From Takakia lepidozioides (Eukaryota > Streptophyta > Takakiopsida > Takakiales > Takakiaceae), in contig CM060731.1 in assembly GCA_030704615.1 (NCBI GenBank), positions 38,440,001 through 38,504,000 on the forward strand: a stretch of DNA of 64,000 nucleotides. The letters are read 5' to 3'. Below the pieces are notes generated by a model. It saw only the letters and a program-made list of their open reading frames with translations. It did not search any database and was not told where the DNA came from. Every line of letters starts with the position of its first letter. Within the stretch, counting starts at the first letter, position 1. Positions 55,701-64,000 of this stretch are shown piece after piece. The position numbers were made by a program, and so were the translations under genes.

Positions 55701-58700
55701 TTAATGGACAGAAGTCTAACTTCTTTGACATAGACCAAAGTGTAGCTCAAGGATGTGCCCTCTCCCTCTGCTCTTCAATGTTCTTATCAATCAACTTCTC
55801 GAGGATGTGGAAACTGAGGGATTTGGGTTAAGGGTGGGTGACGCCACCACACCAGCCTTATGTTTTGCGGATGACTTTGCAGGCATAGGGGAGACTCCAT
55901 CCAATCTTCAGGAGTTGAGCGCGAAGAAGTACTGTGGTTCATTACTTGGAACAAAAGAAGGGGGACTCGATAGACTGATTGCAGGCCCATCTTCCCCGAT
56001 GCCCTTACCTTCGTATCACAATCATCTCCTATTTGTGCACGCAACTCACCCGCTGTAGAAAGTCCGTCAACCGACATACTGGCATGTGTCCAAACGGAGT
56101 GCATATCAGCATGCTCCAAAACAGCTACTGTGGCTGTTCGGGGTGAGTTTGGCATTCCCCCTTTAAGCTCCCGACAAGATGAATTCAAGGTCCGATCAGC
56201 CGCAACGTATGACTGATATCAGATATCCCAAGTTAATCGACTCTATATCTTGGAAATAGAATCGCCCTGTCAAACAGGCTAAGTCCTGGCGGAAGAGTGT
56301 AGAAGAGATTCTCAAGGATAAGAATCTAGGTCCACAAGCCATGACCCTGCTGGATAAATCTGACCTAGAGGCTGAAGTTTCCAGAGCCATGTCTGTTACC
56401 CGGAAATTGTCTGATGAAAATGAAGTTAGGCAGAAAACTTCCCTGAACCTGTTTCCAGTCTGTGACATGGGTGAGTCCATCATGGATGAGACCTCAAGGG
56501 TTTACCCACTCTCGGCACTTGACTGAAATTCAAACTCAGGGAAGGTAGCCTACCTTTGAACAGCAAACAGACACAGAGAGGAAAGGGGATTGTAAGTCCC
56601 ATTGTGTGGGCAATCTGAAGACAATATCCATTTCATGATGCATTGTCCTGGGTACTCTCACCAGACAGACACCCTCTTTAATTCCATCAAGGGAATTGTT
56701 CCTGTACCTCTGTTTACCAAATTTGAAAATCTCGAGGCTGAGCCAAAAGCCCAGGCCCTCTTGGGATCTAGTTATTGGGCAAATCACACACAGCAAATTG
56801 ATGTTTGTGTGAAGGGATTTCTAGAGGATATCTGGAAAACTCGGATCAATTGTAATGTTTCAAGGTAAGTCATACTACCGGCATCAGGCCCTGACAGTGA
56901 TAGTTTCTGTCCCTTTGTGTTTGGCTCAAACTGGGCGCGGGGTCAATGGCCACAAGGCTACGGCAAACACTGTCATATGAGTGCATTCTGTAAATTGAAA
57001 GAGGGGAGGGTAAAAAAACTAAAACCTAACAGCTCATCTTCCACACTGGAAGAAAAACACATACCCAAAGAAATAGGAAACGAAGAAAAAAAGCGTGGCA
57101 GGAGACAGGCACTACTACACACATGGGGGATTAAACATGGCTAACAGACAAGCCCTCGTACTGCCCTCTATGAAGAAAACAAAACTTGAGCTTCCGGTAA
57201 TTTTGCAAAAGAAGGAACATAAAGTAAAATGCGTACACAAGATCAATGATCTGTTCAGGAGGAGAGTGGGGAAGATGCCAAGGCTCGCCAAATGAGTTAG
57301 AACCCATAAAAAAAAAACGATGTATGTGGCTTTGGGACTCCTCAACTCGCGTTGTTTCCAACACCTGCAGAGTACATTGTAAGCGTGAGAGACCGCAAAA
57401 CACTTCACATGTTTAATAAAGCTTGCCTTACAGTCTAAGCTATGATAATGCCAGGACATGCTCCTGGTGAACCATCCAAGTGGTCTGGTGAGCAGAAGAG
57501 TATGCACAGTGATGCCACCTCATAGATTGCAGACCACATAAACAGTCCTGGTCCTCTTAATTCTACATATTAGACCCATATGTAAGAGAAAATACATGTA
57601 AGTAGGAACTCTGGGATTCTGACACTCATGGAGAGAGCAAGACACACCTCATTTAAAGATTCCAGGAACGGGACAGAGTGGTCAATATGTGCACCACGGG
57701 GCGTAGGCGCAGGCCCTGAGAAGTCATCATTGCCAACCAGTTTCATTCGGGCCACACTGAGTACCAGGGCCAAGATTATCATCACGCTTGACAGCAGGAG
57801 AGTGAACAGCCAGGGACCACCAAGGGTGTATATCAAGTCCTCCAGCATGGTGTAGCAGTTGGGCATATGATACTTATCTGAGATACACTGGTATGGACAT
57901 GTGGATTCTACCGTCCCGCCTGCAATCAAACACTAACCATATGGAGTTTCATTTCTACTGAGTTTCACGACCAGTCTTTTTCGTTTTTGCACTCTGGAGT
58001 AAGAGATTTATATAACATCATATTAGAACTAGTGCCCTCAAAGTTACCTACTATCTTGTATGATGAAATCTGGCGCAGTAACATTTTTTGCAAAACCCGC
58101 AGACCAACCACACCTACATTAAATGAGAAACTTCAATTTCAGGGGCATAGCTCCTCTTGATTTTCAGAACAACATCAAACTTGTGCCAACGACTTGAGGT
58201 CTAGCCAAATTCGGGTAACATGTTCTTCATCTGGATTCTTAACAACGTCTATACTATAATCGAAAGACTACACAGTGTGAAGTGGTGGGCAAATACACTG
58301 ACTAAGTTATAACACGGGAAACTCGTACTCCAGCTGAGAAAGTTCCTCTAAAAACTGCATGTGCTATGGAATGTCACTAGTGAGAAAAGTGCAAATGTAT
58401 TTCTTCCTACATGGATCCAGCACTGTCTGTGTTGTGGAAGACGCAACATGGTTCAGCATAGCACAAAATGGAAATGCACTCAATATGCTGGTCACACGCC
58501 CCCATTGGTCTTCCAGCCAATGAAGGGGAACATGGACTGAAGGGGATAGTGTTCGAAGAGATTATTTAAATTTCTGGTCTTGCAGAACATATCGGGTGTC
58601 ACGCAATTTCATCGCCAAGGAGAGCAGAGAAAACATACGTACCACGGACATAGGTGTAGGTACCACGACGTGGCAGCTTCTCAGATGAGCATTGCTTGCA

Positions 58701-61700
58701 CAATTGAACATCCGAACCTGTCTCAGCCTTGTAAGTCCCAATTGGACACTCCTGCGATATGACACAGCAAAAAGTCATGGACACGACCAACTCATTCACA
58801 AGCGACTGATAACCTCTTATACAACTGTGCTACATGACCTTCCAGCTGTTCCAAACAATCCGTACCTGCACTACATTGAGAAATATTATCATAAACCACA
58901 AGTAACATACAATACTAACAAGGAATGTTATTCAAAATACTAACCTACTCATCAAATGAAACAGGAACACATGCGCAGTACAAGAATCTACAACATATCC
59001 AAAACGAAACATCACCAAAGATGACAACAGAAGTTCACCTCACAAAAGATGCCATAAAGTCCGGGTGGGCACTGCTTTCCACTGATAGTGCCTTCTTTTC
59101 CTCCAAGCCCCTTCTCACCACCTACTCCACCCCTATATCCATGACACATACCATGCAATTTATGTGCACATCTATTGGAGGATCCAAGTCATATGGAATT
59201 TAGCAATATACTCTGGGTGTCCCATGGATGCAATTTAACCAATTTCTTCAGCTTCTCTCTCTCTGCTGGGATTTAAGGGCATGATAAATTTTCATTCCGG
59301 TCTTTGAGCTCCTACACAAAACTCTAATATAGTGGTGCAATGACTACCACCCTGCCGAATTGCAGGATTACAGAAAGACAATGGAACCCTGAGAGATAAG
59401 TATGTTCACTTACTCATTATTCAACTATGTAGCTATAGGACTTTTTGTCCTATAGGCTACCTTGTATGTGTTTAAAATTTAAATGTGAGTATGAAAGGTG
59501 AAAAATCCAAACTATTGATCTATCAACCTCCAAAGGAGGTGCAAGTTTTTCAAACTTTTTGAAGAAACCCTCCACTAGATGTGTAATGCCCCACAATGTC
59601 CAGAAGTTTCTAGAATTATGAAAATTACTTGCCCCAATTGCAGCATTGCATGGGACCCACAGGAGCAGTTCAGGCGGGCTAAGGCTGCCACGTGTCCAGT
59701 CAACCGTGGATTCCCAGTCCCAAAAGGTGAGTGATCGTGGGTGGCAATTCACCCAGTCAGACATTTGGGTTCTTATTTGGTTTTTTGGGGGGAGGCTGGA
59801 TGCGAGCGAGCCCTAGAGTTTTCTTTCAGAAATCATTCCCATCCAACAGCATCTACGGATGCTGCCCAGAAAGACAGTGACCCGATTCGGGTGAGATAAA
59901 GGGTTAAACTAGGAAAGGGTTCTGTTTTGACATGTCCACTCTTCAGACAGAAAGGGCGTCTACCTTGTATGATAGAGGCCATTAACATTTGCGATGGGTA
60001 CAAACTCCTCGCCAGTAAGAATATTAGCCCAGTCAAAGTGGACCCGCCCACCTCCTCCACCCCCACCTCCAACTGGGCCACCATGGCCTCCCCCACTAGA
60101 TAGAAGTGCCCCATTCCTGAGTGTAAGCGTCTGCAGAAATAGTAAAAGGCTCCCGCCTGAGGCTCCTCCAGCACCTCCAATCTCGTCTTGAGATTGCAGG
60201 GATGTCTCATTGGAGAAGCTCTCCCCATCAGCCGCCAAAACTCCAAATATATCGAGGCTTGAAATAGGGTGCTCTGATGATCCCAATACTGAACAACGAC
60301 AACCAGAAGTCAGACTAGAAAACCATCTTTCTACAAATGGATCTGTATACTGCAGCCCAAAGACCTTGACAGACAGGAGTGTGAAAGAAGGAACAACAGG
60401 AGATTTACAATGTTAAAAAAAAGCACAAAAAAAAACAGAGAAATCAGCACTACAAGTTTGTAATTTCCGCGTGAATCTCTTGAAGTTGATATGTAGTTTC
60501 ATGGTTGTGGTGGTTGGTTGTTGGGTGCCCACTGCCATGACCTGTCTTTTCTTTTCCTCTATCCAATAAGATTCTAACAAAGACATTTTTAACATCCACA
60601 GGATGCCCAGAGGGCATATCAAACCCAACCACCACTCACAAAAAGTGCCTCATGGAGGAAAGTTGTTACACATGGAGGCAAAATAAGTTTATGCAGCCCT
60701 GGGAGGCTCAGAGGTCTATGGGCAATAAACTAACGAAAAGGAAGAACCACAACTGTCATAACCTCCACAAAGTCCCCACACACACACAGAGAAAGAAATT
60801 TTAGAACATCTGGGGGCCACAAAGAGCCCATGGGACAAAATGTAAGTCCACAAAGGCACAGGCCTCTGCCAAAGACTAGGAGTGTTTAAGCGTATGTGCC
60901 CGGGATTTCTTAGTCTGGGACAAGAGAAAACGGCATGGTAGTCTGTCCACCACTTCCTCACTGATTAGAAAGAACAGATTCGCAGGATGTGTTATTCCAG
61001 TGCCCCATGTCAATCCAAAGGTTCCTCAATCTTGTTTCCAACTTACGCGTTCGAAAGAAAGAGGATGAGACGGAAGGAGATGTAGGTACCTATAATGCCA
61101 CCACCAGTCGTGGAGTACCCAAGGCTGGAATTACCACTACCACTGCCCAATTCACAGGGCAGCTCACTGCTGCCATACACAGCACCCCCCTCCGACCAGA
61201 TTCCATTAAAATAACCCCGACCCCCTTTTCCTCCGTGGCCCCCTCCACCTCCAGCACCAGCATTGCCAGAACCCCCTCTCCCAAGCCCTCCTTTGCAACC
61301 TGCATATGCGAAAATAGTTGATCATAGACTCAATCAGAAGATAAGCCATCTGATGATCTTCATTGTCAACCAAACAGGGATTACATTCTCACCTAATATG
61401 CGTGTCCTTCCAACTAATATTGTTCACTGCAGAAGTTACTGTCCTCACCAATTAGACTGGCATCCACAGGTCTCTGGAAGATATGAACGGGGTTAAACAA
61501 CCAAACATGCCAACAATGAAGAGAAGAACAGTAAAAGAGGGTTCAACAGGACCCACCCAAGGCAGAAGCAGAGACGATGCCCTCAGTGCCTATGGTGATG
61601 GTTCGTGCACGCTGCATATGCACTGTACTACCAAGAACAACACCATCGATATCGATATCTTCCACTCGGCAAATCTGCATAGCTCCAACCTTCTTTTTTA

Positions 61701-63755
61701 CTATGACCACACAGTAACACTTTAAAAACTATCAGAACTATCCCAAAAAGGAGGCAGACGTCTACCATCTTTCCTGCAATCTTTCCACAACAGGTGGCCA
61801 AATGCTAACCCACCTGGAGGGTAAATGTTGAGGAGATATTCAATGTGCAGTCCTCCGAGGGGGTAAGCACCTCATCAGGACAAGTGGCACCCTCACAGTA
61901 CCATTTTTTTATCCTGGACATGTGACAACCAACTTGAACATGTCATCATAAATCTGACCATACTCCCACCAACAAACTTTAGAAACCCATCAGAGAGCCC
62001 GAATTTGCTATCATTTGGTCCTCAAAACGAATGATTGTTATCCACTGGGTTTTCAAATGTCTATCCTGATTACTGAAAATAATGGATGCCCCATGCCTCA
62101 GATCTTGATAGCAACTCTACCTATTCCTCCCAGTCTTATCCTGTTCTTGACAGTCCACAGGTTAAGTTTGACACACGTACATGATTGAAATAAGCCAAAA
62201 CTCATTTATTCCAGTGGAAACTGCTCTACGTCCGAAGCAAAGGACTGCCAAATGGCACTTACGCCTCTTTGATGGGAGATGCCGCCTCCAGTGGCGCCTG
62301 CAAAACTGCGCCTGGCCCTACCTGTACCACCCCCTTCCCCTCAGACATCCCTGCATTTCAGGCAAAGCCAGCCTGGCACTACGCAACATAGAGCAAACAC
62401 TTCAAGGAACAACAAACAGAAAGACAACATGAAGCCAACAGGGACCCTCCCACATTCAATGCCACCCAATTTGAGTGGTTCTCTTACTGGGTCCCCTTAC
62501 CAGCCTCCCAAGCAGGAATAAACTTTTCCTCATCTTCTTCTCTTAGGGTTCTATAAGTAGTTGTGCCATGGGCCTCCAGCACATACACTCACATCAAGGG
62601 ATTCTGGTTATCCAACTTCCTTACCACAGAAGTTCCTGATCCATATGCAACAAGGAAGCCATCCTAATTTACTCACATTAACATTGTAGAACAGTGAGAT
62701 AAAAAGACGTTGTGCTTTGATACAGTCTCCACGACCCGATAGCTTCAATAGGCCCTGCCCGTGCATGCCCAAATTTGCATTTGACTGGATCAACGACCCT
62801 TCCTGATACAGCCACCCCACATCACCCTTCACTTTCACATACAGCAGCTGTTCAAGGTCTTTTGGCATTTTACTCAGTTAGGCCCTGTTAGTATGAGGTA
62901 TTTCACACACAACATGAAATTGGGTGGATGTCGCAAATAGACCTGCCTATCTGGCCCCAAATTACAGTTTCACTTTGCCAGCTTCTTCAACAAATAACCA
63001 CTCTCTGTCTCACAGTGGTCCATGATACACACAACAACAAATTTCCTGGCCTCACAATGTGGGTTGGCACAAGCGATTCCAGCAGCAATCTTTGCTAGAG
63101 AACAACCATACACGAAGAGCTTAAACCATGGTCGGGTTGGGGAGTCACACACCCTCAACACCACCAGATTGCTCGTCTCAATAGAGGATGTAGCCACCAT
63201 GAAGTCATCTGGATTTCCTTCTATTTGAATCACAGAGTTCCACATCAGCAGCATCTTTACCGTGAGCTTTAAAGCCCCGTATACCTGTGCACCCACAGCC
63301 AGGTGACCTTCAACTCTCTCTCTTTGTTCTTTCACACACAACATGTCTGGTTGAAGCTGCTTCCCAAGTATATTTATCTAACAACACCCAATCACTACCC
63401 CACTCAACACTACCAAGTTTAGTACCATGAAAACAGATATGAGTTCACAGTATTGATAAATAGACCTGCAGCGTGCCGCCTGTCCACAAAAGCCTAACAA
63501 CAGCGCATCTCCATACAAACCTTTTGTAGAACCAAAAGAAAAAAGAAACAAAGAAAGCCAATTGCAGACTTGTACTATAGAGAGCCAATTGCAGAATGCA
63601 CGACATTTGAACCATGGTGAAAGGTGCCTAAGGACCTTCATAGTAGAGTCACTCATAAGAACCTCCTCCGCTAACAACTCAAACTCTGAAGTGGAGTACT
63701 CTGCAAGGCCAAAGATGAGTATGCCCCCAGACCCCAAGGTAATCATTGAGCGAAC
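52777..63755 (-). CDS. large glycine-rich transmembrane protein of the plant family once annotated 'ephrin type-B receptor-like', C-terminal 17 exons
   Basis: Plant-conserved membrane protein of unknown biochemical role; N-terminal exons lie beyond the right edge. Exons: 63755-63636, 63284-63153, 62802-62677, 62321-62263, 61913-61814, 61674-61557, 61299-61090, 60288-59964, 59132-59039, 58751-58643, 57919-57648, 57364-57237, 55059-54825, 54471-54283, 54056-53727, 53603-53355, 53034-52777. Phases close perfectly: 3054 nt, 1017 codons plus stop. Features in order: SNANLGMHGQGLLKLSG; KWYCEGATCP; Gly-rich GGGGHGGKGGRG; PCELGSGSGN; GGGGGGGGRVHFDW; a Cys-rich EGF-like part (CPPGLYGIFCE, ECPIGTYK, CKQC); TM segment LFTLLLSSVMIILALVLSVA; cytoplasmic AYQWWEGSVHSILSVLAYP; DVFLGGDEKRPDLPP; and C-terminal hydrophobic segments with NALFSHGPRRAPGLARVYAL. 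A donor at 52791 (GTACGT) suggests another 3' exon. No disrupted exon: likely functional. Confidence 0.93.
55120..56995 (+). mobile_element. 5'-truncated LINE in an intron of the large - strand gene
   Basis: The RT domain starts near 55180 (GIVNELIKHGGD), then GNYRGITLLNAVGKIFCRVI, GQAGFRRNSSGCVDHIFTL, frameshift, VAQGCALS / CPLPLLFNVLINQLLEDVE and FADDFAGIGETPSNLQEL (catalytic FADD kept, about 55866-55877). The C-terminal Cys/His module follows (CGQSEDNIHFMMHCPGYSH; matches 14590-15342), ending ADJACENT to CAAGGCTACGGCAAAC at 56954. Frameshifts near 55570, 55740, 56170 and 56500; endonuclease and ORF1 are missing. Lies antisense within the 57236-55060 intron. Confidence 0.85.
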
Positions 63756-64000
63756 CTGAGAATCCCATGCAAGACCGACAACCACAAGAAATGTTAGATC
63801 ACCGTCTAATCACTTTCCCAACAGTTAATCGGTTGGTATTGTCAGGTATATAGTGTCTCGCAAGACTCCCAATTTCTTTCGTGTCGTGGCCTGAGACATG
63901 TCAATCATCTGATCACATAGAAAACAAGAAAATTGAGCTGTCATTAGTTGGGTTTCCTACTCAGCTTGACCAGCTGCAGTAACTATTACAAATTGAGACA
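63756..64000. other. intron of the large - strand gene
   Basis: Precedes (in gene orientation) the exon at 63755, whose acceptor is CTCAG at 63760-63756. No further exon recognised before the window edge. Confidence 0.6.

Overview
The window is nuclear DNA of a land plant. Genes are split by GT-AG introns, and there are degenerate PPR-DYW genes, NBS-LRR immune-receptor fragments, plant-type LINE and Copia retrotransposons and a piece of nuclear 26S rDNA. The immune-receptor family carries an alpha/beta-hydrolase domain in front of its NBS. That design is known mainly from bryophytes, and the abundant DYW-type PPR copies also fit a non-seed plant (bryophyte, lycophyte or fern). The species cannot be fixed from this sequence.

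Only a few loci look like working genes. (1) An alpha/beta hydrolase on the + strand (521-2609), 5'-incomplete here, with a tandemly duplicated exon and a probable GC-AG intron. (2) A three-exon short-chain dehydrogenase on the - strand (10696-9405, 287 aa). (3) A fasciclin (FAS1) domain gene on the + strand (47765-49248), perhaps interrupted. (4) A large multi-exon gene on the - strand (63755-52777; 17 exons, 1017 codons, entering from beyond the right edge) for a glycine-rich plant membrane protein. A 5'-truncated LINE sits in one of its introns.

The rest is mostly repeats and gene remains. 12.3-17.15 kb is a composite LINE (ORF1 with CCHC knuckle, an unidentified ORF, a Cys/His module, then endonuclease and reverse transcriptase). 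It runs directly into an inverted fragment of 26S rDNA. 18.8-20.6 kb is a candidate DNA transposon with repeated hairpin modules. 20.6-22.2 kb and 43.8-47.2 kb are inverted copies of one repeat family; the second is split by a deleted Copia element (44034-46107) with two LTRs and a tRNA-Met-type primer-binding site. 23.4-24.8 kb is a broken LRR region on the - strand. 25.7-28.1 kb and 32.8-35.8 kb are PPR-DYW pseudogenes.

A module holding an NLR fragment, a piece of the upstream end of a hydrolase-NLR and a PPR start occurs twice (3.2-6.0 kb and 30.2-33.6 kb). 39.1-42.5 kb holds the most complete hydrolase-NBS-LRR pseudogene. Its hydrolase exon contains an inverted duplication forming a near-perfect 53-bp-arm hairpin. 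The layout suggests NLR and PPR families expanding and decaying by unequal exchange and transposition.
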